A stretch of DNA of 25,236 bases from Enterococcus_E cecorum_B (lineage in GTDB: Bacteria; Bacillota; Bacilli; Lactobacillales; Enterococcaceae). How positions within the stretch are numbered: the first letter of the stretch is position 1; each line of letters begins with the position of its first letter. Shown here one piece after another: positions 15,761-23,288 of the stretch. A program made the position numbers and the translations under genes. The DNA lies in the NCBI GenBank assembly GCA_946499615.1, contig CAMMST010000035.1:1-25236 (forward strand). The letters are read 5' to 3'. A model generated the notes under the pieces. That model was not told the DNA's origin and searched no databases. It worked only from the letters and a program-made list of their open reading frames with translations.

Positions 15761-16555
15761 CTAACTAAGCTTGCTTAATTGTTCAAAACGATTTATCGCT
15801 GATTTTACATGCTCAAAATAGCTGTCTGACCACTGCCAATCTATCTCTGAATGATAAACTGTTAAAATACTATTATCACCTTTTTCCAAATCAAATACTT
15901 CGCTATTTTCATTGACAAAACTACCTCTAATACCTAACCAATCAACCAATTCAGAAAAATCGGCAAAGGAGTTTAAAAAGGCAGAAGTTTTTTCTAAATT
16001 AAACGCATTTTGCAAGCGACATTTTTCAGCATTTTTGCCATTTTCATAATATACTTTTAGGTCTAATAAGGTTGAATCAATACGATCACCAAAAACAGAA
16101 GCTCTAGACATATTGATGCCATTTTTTTCTTTTGGGAAATGAAAAATCGGATATTTACGGTATTTTTCATACTCGGCTATCATATTTTCTGTATAGCCGT
16201 ACATTGTATAGATTCTCTTGAAGGAAAGTAAGGCATCTGCTGAACAGGCTACACCACTCCGTTCTCTTATATCATAACCATCCGGATCAATGTATACGTC
16301 ATAAGCAATCGCCCATAAATCCTCTTCGGTTACGCCAGGCAATGATTTTAATGCAAGAATTTCTTGAAAATTATTTATATCCCATTTATAAACATCCTCG
16401 TATGATTTTAAAGGTACAGACTGAACTCTAGCAGGGACTTTTATGCCATCAGGAACCTGACCTTTAAAATAATTTTTTAGAATTTTATCCACTACATAAG
16501 TATCTTTATACTCTTTATATAGTCTTGTATCTAGGAAATCTTCTACTTTTAGCAT
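15761..16555 (-). CDS. Protein of unknown function (264 aa), possibly DUF6994 family
   Basis: A soluble protein beginning MLKVEDFLDTRLYKEYKDTY. It contains a conserved-looking core with DVYIDPDGYDIRERSGVA, RASVFGDRIDSTLLDLKVYY and the C-terminal SEIDWQWSDSYFEHVKSAI. I associate this core with DUF6994 proteins of Firmicutes, without certainty; no catalytic motif is evident. The frame is open up to a TTG at 16588, but the ATG at 16555 has TTGGAG nine bases upstream and is preferred. Base composition (AT-rich) and the degraded sequence on both sides suggest a mobile or frequently rearranged locus. Confidence 0.65.
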   Translation of the reverse strand: MLKVEDFLDTRLYKEYKDTYVVDKILKNYFKGQVPDGIKVPARVQSVPLKSYEDVYKWDINNFQEILALKSLPGVTEEDLWAIAYDVYIDPDGYDIRERSGVACSADALLSFKRIYTMYGYTENMIAEYEKYRKYPIFHFPKEKNGINMSRASVFGDRIDSTLLDLKVYYENGKNAEKCRLQNAFNLEKTSAFLNSFADFSELVDWLGIRGSFVNENSEVFDLEKGDNSILTVYHSEIDWQWSDSYFEHVKSAINRFEQLSKLS

Positions 16556-16779
16556 AACTATCATCTCCAAATAAAGAATTTTATCCAAACAATCTTAATC
16601 CTCGCAACATTGCTTATGAATTCTCTCTACTTCACCAACTTTTCATGGTACGACTTCGACAACTGCATTCGCCCGTTCTTACAATTAAGCTACACCTTTC
16701 ATACTAACGCCTTCTTTATGTATCATTTATGTAATCACCTTACACACTTATTTATACCAAACCAAAATGCCCCTATACG
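16556..16779. other. Gap of 224 bp with no intact gene, probably decayed sequence
   Basis: Read on the minus strand, one frame gives runs of plausible protein broken by stops (ERANAVVEVVP, stop, KVGEVERIHKQCCED), ending 35 bases ahead of the next gene's ribosome site. A 14-codon open frame (MIHKEGVSMKGVA) precedes it. No promoter consensus is clear. It may be what is left of a coding region or a structured leader; I could not decide. Confidence 0.35.
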
Positions 16780-17898
16780 TCATTTCGGTTCAATGAAGAG
16801 GTTGTTTTCGTTATCAAAAAAACTTTTTTGAACTTTATTTATCTCTACTTTCAAATCATCCAGTAAATTTTGAATTTTATTTTTCATTTGTTTTTGTCCT
16901 CTTTCAGGAATCACAAAGGCTTGCACAATATCAGGACTGAGTAGCAAACAGCGTAACATCCCTTCTTTGGTGGCGCGTATTTCAACATCATAATACTCTT
17001 TTTCCTTTGTATATAAACGAACTTCACTATTAAACAGACGAATTAAACGGGTCAAATCTTCCTTTTTAATACGCAAAATATAATTTTCCACTTTTCCGCC
17101 CATCATTAACGGATAATAGTCACTACGATTGGCTTTAAGATTGTCAAAATTCGAATGATCGATTGTATAGGTAGTTTTAGTTATCTGAATATCTTTCATC
17201 AGTTCGACACGGTAATTATATTTTTTATTCGAACCCGGAAATTTGACTTCCACATAATAATAGTCATCTTTTAAATAGACTGCTTGGGGTTGCGCTTGCG
17301 TGATTTCTCGTTGGTTCTTCAAGATTAACCGCGTTTCTTTCCCATAAAATTCATACCCACAAAATGTGAAATCTATAGCTCTTTTACTTTCCATCGCCAA
17401 ACGGATTTGTGCTAGATTTTCAATTAAACTTGTTTTAACTGCACTTTCAGTAAATAACGTTTGCACAGAATGAGGTTTAATCTCTACTAGTTCATCGTTC
17501 AATGCTAATTTTAATTTCGAAATCAAATCTTCTTTTTGCTTCTTCGTAAATAATGGGGATGCGGCTAGTAAATCAATAAAAACCTGCAACTCTTCATCTA
17601 GAATTGTTGGCTGATAGTAAAGATTGGTCTTCATCTCTTCCAAACTATCGCCTTTTGTAGAATGAATCGTTCGCAAATCTTTATTTTTTCGACTGACATA
17701 ATCTTCATATTGCAAAAGATTATCTAATGTCACCCGAACCATCTTCTGACTAATTTGGCGATTATTCCTAGCAACCCCTTCATAAACCGCTTTCTTTTTT
17801 GCAGGCTTGTCCATAGAAGAATTATTTTTTAAATATTTTTTTATCTCATTTGAAACAATTAAATCAATCGCTTTTGGTCTGGTTGTATCTTTTCCCAT
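16780..17898 (-). CDS. WYL-domain transcriptional regulator
   Basis: A 372-residue protein. An N-terminal helical part (about residues 1-75, with AVYEGVARNNRQISQKMVRV) would bind DNA, followed by a helical linker. A WYL-like ligand-binding domain runs from about residue 160 to 260 (IDFTFCGYEFYGKETRLILK, AQPQAVYLKDDYYYVEVK, YNYRVELMKDIQIT). A WCX-like C-terminal part follows (NYILRIKKEDLTRLIRLF to about residue 345). WYL proteins often sense nucleic acids or nucleotides and commonly control defence or mobile islands. GGAG lies seven bases ahead of the ATG. It is a distant paralogue of the regulator at 18007-19059, but has its own promoter with a palindromic operator candidate. Confidence 0.7.
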   Translation of the reverse strand: MGKDTTRPKAIDLIVSNEIKKYLKNNSSMDKPAKKKAVYEGVARNNRQISQKMVRVTLDNLLQYEDYVSRKNKDLRTIHSTKGDSLEEMKTNLYYQPTILDEELQVFIDLLAASPLFTKKQKEDLISKLKLALNDELVEIKPHSVQTLFTESAVKTSLIENLAQIRLAMESKRAIDFTFCGYEFYGKETRLILKNQREITQAQPQAVYLKDDYYYVEVKFPGSNKKYNYRVELMKDIQITKTTYTIDHSNFDNLKANRSDYYPLMMGGKVENYILRIKKEDLTRLIRLFNSEVRLYTKEKEYYDVEIRATKEGMLRCLLLSPDIVQAFVIPERGQKQMKNKIQNLLDDLKVEINKVQKSFFDNENNLFIEPK

Positions 17899-17920
17899 GC
17901 CATTTCTCCAATTAATTATT

Positions 17921-17965
17921 TCAAAGCGCTTTGATACTTATATTGTACTGATTTTTAATGCCCAA
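17921..17965 (-). promoter_or_regulatory. Promoter and palindromic operator of the WYL regulator gene
   Basis: On the minus strand, TTGGGC (17960-17965) and TATAAG (17937-17942) are 17 bp apart. Directly after the -10 box comes the perfect 14-bp palindrome TCAAAGCGCTTTGA (17921-17934), covering the expected transcription start. A second dyad, TTTTAATG/CATTAAAA (17953-17960 and 17972-17979), spans the -35 box. Autoregulation by the WYL protein is the simplest reading. Confidence 0.5.
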
Positions 17966-17972
17966 AACGGTC

Positions 17973-18020
17973 ATTAAAAGCCTAAAATCGAAAAAATTTT
18001 CGATTTTTAGGCTTTTAAAT
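17973..18020 (-). terminator. Terminator of the upstream WYL gene
   Basis: ATTAAAAGCCTAAAATCGAA (17973-17992) pairs with the complementary run ending at 18020, with a stem of about 20 bp. On the minus strand it ends in a TTTTAAT run. The right arm contains the stop codon (18007-18009) and last codons of the gene. Confidence 0.75.
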
Positions 18021-19059
18021 GATATCTTTTATATAATTTTTCGACAGCTTCTGATAAATCGGCTAATAACTCCTGATCTTTACACTCAATTAACTCTGCC
18101 ACTTGATAATGTTGCAACAACCAATAACGTAATCCCAACTTTGAAGATTTGATATACACTTCCACTTCTGTATCGGTTAATGTTCCTGGAATTATCTCAA
18201 TCTCATAAGAAAAGCCATCAACTAATCTGGAAAAATATTCTCTTTGCACTTTTAAGCGATAACGTTTGACTTCTCCTGCCATCATGTACGGATGATTTAA
18301 GATATATTTTCCACGATTGATTCTAGCTACCGGGTCTTTTCCCTTATCCTGAACGTCTCTAGGGGAAATTAATTCTATATTGTCCATCAAATCCACACTA
18401 TGCGTATAGATTTCATTCATATCTTTATGGCGACAAAACGCAAAATAGCGATGATCATTTAATAATAAGAAATATGGTTTAATTATTTGGCGTCCCATCT
18501 CCCGCAAAACAATCTGCTTACCATCGGAATCATAGACATGCCAGTCATACGCAATATACTGTCTTTTATCAATTGCCTCTTGAATTTTTATCACATTTTC
18601 CAACACATTATGCGTCAAGAAAAAGCGTTGTTCACCAAAACTGTCATTCACATACGGAGTTAGTTTAAATACATTACGATTTGAAAGGGATTGGAGTCTT
18701 TTGGCCAAACTGCTGGCTTGCTCTTTACGGAATATTTTGGAATGCATCACACAATCGATGAGATACTTTAACTCCACATCACTAATACTATTTTTATAAT
18801 AATATCTTTTTCGCTTTTTTGCTCCGATTATCCCAATCATTTGTTGCAAGCTAGGTAAAAGCGCCTCACTTTCTAATAAATGATTTAAGGAGCGAATAAC
18901 TCGTCTATAGGTAATCTCTTCGCCATACTTAGCTCTTAAATATTCTGTGATTTCCTTACAGTTGAGCGTTTTTTCTTGAAGTTCTTTTTTGGTATCCGTA
19001 CTAGTAATAACGCTCGTATATTGCTTTAATATCTCTAATATTTCCTGCGTTAGAATCAT
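18007..19059 (-). CDS. WYL-domain transcriptional regulator
   Basis: A 350-residue protein. The N-terminal ~75 residues hold a winged-helix-like segment (CKEITEYLRAKYGEEITYRR, VIRSLNHLLES) and a basic stretch, KKRKRYYYK. The WYL-like domain covers about residues 155-235 (IAYDWHVYDSDGKQIVLREM, IIKPYFLLLNDHRYFAFCRH, YTHSVDLMDNIELI), and the C-terminal part (RYRLKVQREYFSRLVDGFSY) is WCX-like. The start follows the metallophosphoesterase stop codon by six bases, so the two form an operon. The ligand and target are unknown. The second WYL gene lies just beyond its terminator, giving a tandem pair of diverged paralogues. Confidence 0.7.
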   Translation of the reverse strand: MILTQEILEILKQYTSVITSTDTKKELQEKTLNCKEITEYLRAKYGEEITYRRVIRSLNHLLESEALLPSLQQMIGIIGAKKRKRYYYKNSISDVELKYLIDCVMHSKIFRKEQASSLAKRLQSLSNRNVFKLTPYVNDSFGEQRFFLTHNVLENVIKIQEAIDKRQYIAYDWHVYDSDGKQIVLREMGRQIIKPYFLLLNDHRYFAFCRHKDMNEIYTHSVDLMDNIELISPRDVQDKGKDPVARINRGKYILNHPYMMAGEVKRYRLKVQREYFSRLVDGFSYEIEIIPGTLTDTEVEVYIKSSKLGLRYWLLQHYQVAELIECKDQELLADLSEAVEKLYKRYHLKA

Positions 19060-19065
19060 CTAGGC

Positions 19066-19848
19066 TCACTCTCCCGGCCAAAATAGCTTTTCTAATCCTT
19101 TTATCGTTGCTTCACTTTGCCAATCAGTCGGAATCACTTTAAACTGACCTTCCTCATAGCACAATAAATCACCATTACCAATCAATTGCCAACCTTGTTC
19201 AGAAATATAATTATTCGAAAAAGTATCAATTCCGATAATATTTCCTAATTTAATGGCTTTTTGCGGTGTATGACCGACTACTTGCTTAGGATATTTAGGG
19301 TTTGTATGCAAGGTTGTTTCCATGAAGTCAGACCAAATTGGCGAACCATATGGAAAACGTCCACGCCGAATATAACCCACATGTGTCTGATATTCGTACA
19401 ATTTTGCCTTATGTTTTTCCTCTGTCATCGTCTCGAAGTTCCAATCCTCTACCTCAAAGTCTTGATTGAAGCCTGCATGACTCACAAGATAATCATCTAA
19501 CTGAAAAGCAACCTGCAATCCTAAATCATAAAGTCGTTTTTTGACTGCTAGGATTAATTCAGGATCTTCTGAAGTATAGTGATTGCGTCGATCAATCATA
19601 TAAGGCGCATCGTGATTGCCTACCAAATTGATAACTTCAATTCCTTTTTTCAGATGTTCTTCCTTAAAGTCTTTTAATAAGTCCAAAGCTGATAAAAATA
19701 ATGTTGAATTGTTCTTTTGACCATAAGCATCAACATAATCACCGGTAAAAATCACGCGTTCTATCTTTTCTTGCGCCACCACTTTTGCCACCTTAGGCAA
19801 AATCAGCGCCTGTTGTAAATGTAAATCGCCAACAAATAAAGTTTTCAT
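19066..19848 (-). CDS. Calcineurin-like metallophosphoesterase
   Basis: A 260-residue protein with the metal-site motifs VGDLHLQ, FTGDYVDAYG, VGNHDAPY, VSHAGF and VGHTPQ. The HTP and ID-TF (IIGIDTFSNNY) end resembles PPP-like and ApaH-like phosphoesterases. The substrate is unknown. The frame is open to an ATG at 19875, but AAAGGAAG lies ahead of the ATG at 19848 and after the first one, so 19848 is used here. It shares an operon with the WYL regulator downstream, whose start is six bases away, suggesting that the regulator senses the substrate or product of this enzyme. It is only distantly similar to the other two phosphoesterases in the window. Confidence 0.85.
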   Translation of the reverse strand: MKTLFVGDLHLQQALILPKVAKVVAQEKIERVIFTGDYVDAYGQKNNSTLFLSALDLLKDFKEEHLKKGIEVINLVGNHDAPYMIDRRNHYTSEDPELILAVKKRLYDLGLQVAFQLDDYLVSHAGFNQDFEVEDWNFETMTEEKHKAKLYEYQTHVGYIRRGRFPYGSPIWSDFMETTLHTNPKYPKQVVGHTPQKAIKLGNIIGIDTFSNNYISEQGWQLIGNGDLLCYEEGQFKVIPTDWQSEATIKGLEKLFWPGE

Positions 19849-19884
19849 CACATACCACTTCCTTTTTTCTATCATATATTTTTT

Positions 19885-19995
19885 TGCTGCTTGGAACTAA
19901 GACGGCCTCTCTAGGAAAATCTTAACACATAGCGGATTTCCCTGCCATTCCGGACAATCTTAGCTGCTTGGAGCTGGTCGACCCGGCTCACATCC
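19885..19995. repeat. Palindromic element, copy A
   Basis: A stretch richer in G and C than its surroundings, folding around AGGAAAATC/GATTTCCCT (8 of 9 pairs), an outer CGG/CCG and CTAAG/CTTAG. A second, partly palindromic stretch, GAGCTGGTCGACCCGGCTC, begins near 19971. It aligns block by block with copy B starting about 135 bp downstream (GGAAA, GGACAA, CTTA and CTCACATC-like blocks in the same order). It fills most of the 440-bp gap between the two divergent genes. No reading frame of note. Confidence 0.6.
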
Positions 19996-20013
19996 TTGAC
20001 ACAATCTGTGTTC

Positions 20014-20131
20014 AGCGACTAGCTACTTCGGCGTATAAGCCAGCTCGTCTGGGAAAGTCTTTACTTCTCGGACTTTCCCGACGTTCTGGACAAACTTATC
20101 CGCTCGTAGCTTACCGAGTCGCTTCACATCT
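20014..20131. repeat. Palindromic element, copy B, nested long hairpin
   Basis: Successive arms pair from outside in: AGCGACT/AGTCGCT (20014-20020 and 20117-20123), AGCTAC/GTAGCT, GCGTATAAG/CTTATCCGC, CCAG/CTGG, CGTC/GACG and GGGAAAGTC/GACTTTCCC around an 11-base loop. The whole ~110 nt could form one long interrupted hairpin. Where copy A differs in sequence it often keeps the pairing, which suggests a structured repeated element rather than chance. Confidence 0.65.
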
Positions 20132-20172
20132 TTATTATTAATTTAGAACGATTCTTATTTGTTGGCAACTGG

Positions 20173-20201
20173 TTTACAAATAAAATAGATTTTTTTATAA
20201 T
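20173..20201 (+). promoter_or_regulatory. Promoter of the iron-siderophore operon
   Basis: TTTACA (20173-20178) and TATAAT (20196-20201), 17 bp apart, about 90 bp ahead of the first gene. A weak Fur-like dyad, TTAGAAC-G-ATTCTTA, lies upstream at 20143-20157. Confidence 0.75.
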
Positions 20202-20214
20202 AATCTCAACTAAA

Positions 20215-20229
20215 TGAGAATGATTATCA
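20215..20229. promoter_or_regulatory. Fur box
   Basis: TGAGAATGATTATCA matches the 7-1-7 Fur consensus TGATAATnATTATCA in all but one defined position. It sits just after the predicted transcription start, where bound Fur would block transcription when iron is plentiful. Confidence 0.8.
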
Positions 20230-20290
20230 ATTGCAAAAACATTCACAAATAAACAATATAAACCTACCTTATTCGAAAGGAAGAGATAGA

Positions 20291-21304
20291 ATGCAACCTA
20301 CCTATGATTGTGTGATTATCGGTGGTGGTCCAGCTGGTCTCTACGCTAGTTTTTATGCTGGTTTGCGTGATATGAAAATTGCCCTAGTCGAAGCTTTAGA
20401 TCATCTAGGTGGCAAGTTAAGCTTCTACCCTGAAAAAATGGTTTGGGATGTAGGTGCACTCCCTCCAAGCAAAGGCAAACAAATTCAAAAGCACTTAATC
20501 GAGCAAGCCCAAACTTTCCAGCCCGATATCTACTTAAATACAAAAATTAACAAAATCGAGAAAGTTGAGGATACTTTTCTTTTACATAGCAATCAAGCTA
20601 CTACCTTAAAAACCAAAACCGTTTTACTGGCGATTGGCGGAGGAATCTATACGCCAAAGAAATTAACCGTCTCACTAACAAAGGCCGTCCAGGACAAAAT
20701 CTTTTATCATTTTCCAGATCCAAATCTAATCAAAGGAAAAGAATTATTAGTTTCTGGCGGAGGCAATAGTGCGGTGGATTACGCGATTGAAGCCCATGAA
20801 TTTGGTGCCAAAGTTAAAGTATCCTATCGTGGAGAAAAACTTAAAGGGCATGAAAGTCAAGTACGCAAGCTGTCTGAACTAGGCATTCCCGTTTACTATT
20901 GCGATACAATTGAAGAAATTCGTGAGCTGGGGCAAAAACTCCAAGTAAAATGCGCCGTTCACACCCTTTCTGCGGATTATTTACTGATTCAACACGGCTA
21001 TGAACACGATGGCAGTCTCTTTGAAAGCTGTTCTTTTGATTTAAAACGACATAACGAGTACGCACTAGACTGCCAACAACCAAGCATCACCAGTGAAAAG
21101 GGCATTTTTGCAACAGGCGATATCCAATATTATCCTGGCAAAGTGAATCTGCTCGCCGGTGCATTTAATGACAGCGTACATGCGGTGAATCAAATCAAAC
21201 AATTTCTCGATGAGTCAGCCACCAGTTTTGAAATGGTTTCCTCCCATAATGAGAAATTCCATACTCGTAATCAAGCACTTTTTGCCAATAAGGAGGCGAT
21301 ATAG
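20291..21304 (+). CDS. FAD/NADPH-dependent reductase of the FNR (TrxB-like) family, probable ferrisiderophore reductase
   Basis: A 337-residue pyridine nucleotide oxidoreductase. The FAD-binding motif GGGPAGLYASFYAGLRDMKI is near the N-terminus, the NAD(P)H-binding motif GGGNSAVDYAIEA near residue 160, and the second FAD motif GIFATGDIQYYPGKVNLLAG near residue 280. The thioredoxin reductase CxxC pair is absent, so it belongs to the ferredoxin-NADP reductase-like branch (YumC, IruO). As first gene of a siderophore uptake operon, its likely job is to reduce ferric iron from the imported siderophore, as IruO does in Staphylococcus. The frame is open to a TTG at 20231, but AAAGGAAG lies eight bases ahead of the ATG at 20291. 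The next gene starts directly after its stop codon. Confidence 0.88.
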   Translation: MQPTYDCVIIGGGPAGLYASFYAGLRDMKIALVEALDHLGGKLSFYPEKMVWDVGALPPSKGKQIQKHLIEQAQTFQPDIYLNTKINKIEKVEDTFLLHSNQATTLKTKTVLLAIGGGIYTPKKLTVSLTKAVQDKIFYHFPDPNLIKGKELLVSGGGNSAVDYAIEAHEFGAKVKVSYRGEKLKGHESQVRKLSELGIPVYYCDTIEEIRELGQKLQVKCAVHTLSADYLLIQHGYEHDGSLFESCSFDLKRHNEYALDCQQPSITSEKGIFATGDIQYYPGKVNLLAGAFNDSVHAVNQIKQFLDESATSFEMVSSHNEKFHTRNQALFANKEAI

Positions 21305-22366
21305 ATGGAAAAATCCAGTCATCGCTTCGTTTTCGGGGTACTGGGGATTGTCTTTCTAGCCTTGATTATCTTATCTGTTGGCTTTGCACTCACCCAAGGA
21401 CAAGCCGATATCAAAGTCAGTGAGATCTATCAAATCTTATTATATAAGCTTTCTAACGGTCATCTAGGGAATGTCACACAGCTTTCCCTGGCCGATCAAA
21501 ATATTATTTGGTTTGTCCGAGCACCTAGAACACTCTTAGCAATCTTTGTAGGGATGGGACTTGCAATTAGTGGCGCGGTGATGCAAGCTGTCGTCCAAAA
21601 TCCATTGGCCGATCCCTATATTTTAGGTATTTCTTCTGGTTCATCACTAGGAGCTACCTTTGCGATTTTGGTTGGTTTTGGTGGTGGGGCGTTGGTCTTT
21701 CAATTTGGTTTAGCATTTGGGGCCTTTATCGGAGCTATTTTCGCCAGTATCTTCGTCTTACTCTTGGCAAGTGTCGGTTCGAAAATGACTTCCACAAAAC
21801 TCGTACTCTCGGGGATGATTATTAGTTCCTTATGTAGTGCTTTGTCAAATCTCATCATCTATCTCGCTAATAACGCGGAAGGCATGAAGACCGTTACCTT
21901 TTGGACCATGGGTAGTTTAGCCAGTGCAAGTTGGCAAAAATTACCTTTAGTCAGTCTGATTGTCTGTGGCTTAACGCTCTTTTTTATCTTACAAGCACGA
22001 ATCTTAAACGCAATGTTACTTGGAGATGAAGTTGCAACCACATTAGGCATTAAGCTCAGTTTTTATCGCAAAGTCTACATGATTTTAGCAGCACTTTTAA
22101 CCAGTATTATTGTCGCAAATTCAGGAATGATTGGCTTTGTGGGACTGATTATCCCGCATATTGTCCGCGGAATGACCGGTTCAGATCATCGCCTATTAAT
22201 GCCATTATCCGCTTTATCAGGCAGTCTATTTATGATTTGGGCAGATGTTTTAGCCCGCTCTATCTTAAAGGGTGTTGAATTACCCATCGGCATCATCACT
22301 GCCATTATTGGTTCGCCGATTTTCATTTACATTATTTTGAAGAAACAATACAACTTTGGAGGGTAG
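21305..22366 (+). CDS. FecCD-family iron-siderophore ABC transporter permease
   Basis: A 353-residue membrane protein with the usual length and about ten membrane segments of FecCD permeases. Typical blocks are RAPRTLLAIFVGMGLAISGA (cytoplasmic coupling region), QNPLADPYILGISSGSSLGA and, late in the protein, GFVGLIIPHIVRGMTGSDHR. A single permease gene implies a homodimeric channel. AAGGAGG lies eight bases upstream of the ATG, inside the reductase gene, and the genes abut without a gap. Confidence 0.95.
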   Translation: MEKSSHRFVFGVLGIVFLALIILSVGFALTQGQADIKVSEIYQILLYKLSNGHLGNVTQLSLADQNIIWFVRAPRTLLAIFVGMGLAISGAVMQAVVQNPLADPYILGISSGSSLGATFAILVGFGGGALVFQFGLAFGAFIGAIFASIFVLLLASVGSKMTSTKLVLSGMIISSLCSALSNLIIYLANNAEGMKTVTFWTMGSLASASWQKLPLVSLIVCGLTLFFILQARILNAMLLGDEVATTLGIKLSFYRKVYMILAALLTSIIVANSGMIGFVGLIIPHIVRGMTGSDHRLLMPLSALSGSLFMIWADVLARSILKGVELPIGIITAIIGSPIFIYIILKKQYNFGG

Positions 22367-22369
22367 CTT

Positions 22370-23131
22370 ATGAAATTATCCATTGAACACTTAAATTTAA
22401 GCATCAAACAACGCATCCTCCTAGAAGATATTTCTTTAAAGACTAAAGACGGCCAATTTGTCGGTTTAATCGGCGCAAATGGTAGTGGCAAATCTACCTT
22501 ACTGAAAACCATCTATAAAACGCTCAAACCAGACAGCGGCGAAATCTATTTAGATGAACTCAATATTTTGCATAGTTCTGAAAAAAAGGTAGCTCAAAAT
22601 TTAAGCGTGGTTAGTCAGTTTAATGAACTCAGCTTTGATTTAACCGTTAAGCAAATGGTGTTTTTGGGGCGGACACCACATAAACGCCTATTAGAACAAG
22701 AAAATAAACAAGATTTACAAATTGTAGAACAGGCATTAAAAACAACCAATTTATTGGATTATCAAGATCGCAGTTTTCTTTCACTTTCAGGCGGCGAAAA
22801 ACAACGGGTGATTCTTGCTAGAGCCATCGCACAAGACCCGCATTTCATGATTTTAGACGAGCCTTGTAACCACTTGGATATTCGGTATCAGTTAGAAATC
22901 ATGGAAATTGTCAAAAATCTAGGTATTGGGATTTTAGCTGCATTACACAGTTTGGAAGATGCCTGCCGTTATTGTGATGAACTTTATGTCTTAAAGCAAG
23001 GACACGTTCTTGCACACGGTAAACCCGAAGAAATCTTGACCGAAGACTTAATTGAAGAAGTTTACGGTGTCAAATGCAAAATTTACCAAAACCCAATCAC
23101 CCAACAATTAGGATTCTATTACTTTAAATAA
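22370..23131 (+). CDS. Iron-siderophore ABC transporter ATP-binding protein (FecE/FhuC type)
   Basis: A 253-residue ABC ATPase. Walker A is GANGSGKST at residues 35-43, the signature is LSGGEKQRV near 138, Walker B is FMILDEP near 161, and the switch histidine lies in AALHSLEDA. It energises the FecCD permease; the start is three bases after the permease stop codon, with GGAGGG as ribosome site. The separation from the binding-protein gene, 157 bp, is unusual for such operons and is filled by a structured element. Confidence 0.95.
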   Translation: MKLSIEHLNLSIKQRILLEDISLKTKDGQFVGLIGANGSGKSTLLKTIYKTLKPDSGEIYLDELNILHSSEKKVAQNLSVVSQFNELSFDLTVKQMVFLGRTPHKRLLEQENKQDLQIVEQALKTTNLLDYQDRSFLSLSGGEKQRVILARAIAQDPHFMILDEPCNHLDIRYQLEIMEIVKNLGIGILAALHSLEDACRYCDELYVLKQGHVLAHGKPEEILTEDLIEEVYGVKCKIYQNPITQQLGFYYFK

Positions 23132-23273
23132 AGGTTGTAAGGCAGCTCGGTAAGACATGCAGAAATCCGTGTGCTTACCTTCCGATGAGAAAATCGGATG
23201 AAAGGAGATTTTCTCATTCGAGAGGGCGAATTTCACAATGTCTAGCTGCCGAACACCGTCAAATAAGGTTGTA
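23131..23273. mobile_element. Structured small element, bounded by 9-bp direct repeats
   Basis: AAGGTTGTA occurs at 23131-23139 and again at 23265-23273. Between the copies are 125 bp dense in inverted repeats: outer GGCAGCT/AGCTGCC (23141-23147 and 23244-23250), GGTAAG-ACATG/CGTGT-G-CTTACC (23149-23180) and GATGAGAAAATC/GATTTTCTCATTC (about 23184-23219). Removing the insert and one repeat would leave a normal ~30-bp gap with the ribosome site in place. No transposase is encoded, so it would be moved in trans. It also shares CTTACCGAG, in inverse orientation, with copy B at 20014. Confidence 0.5.
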
Positions 23274-23288
23274 TGGAAGGAGAAAAAC

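Noticed and set aside
16610..16831. Plus-strand open frame of 73 codons in the gap before the WYL gene
   Set aside because: No Shine-Dalgarno sequence, an odd composition rich in Phe, Tyr, His and Asn, and an overlap with the WYL gene's 3' end. It may be a shadow of decayed minus-strand sequence.
17921..17934. TCAAAGCGCTTTGA as a catabolite response element (cre)
   Set aside because: The core AAAGCGCTTT fits, but the required G at position 2 and C at position 13 are swapped. It is kept as an operator candidate rather than a CcpA site.
12304..19875. Prophage or integrative element
   Set aside because: No integrase, attachment-site repeats, structural or replication genes were seen in the island.
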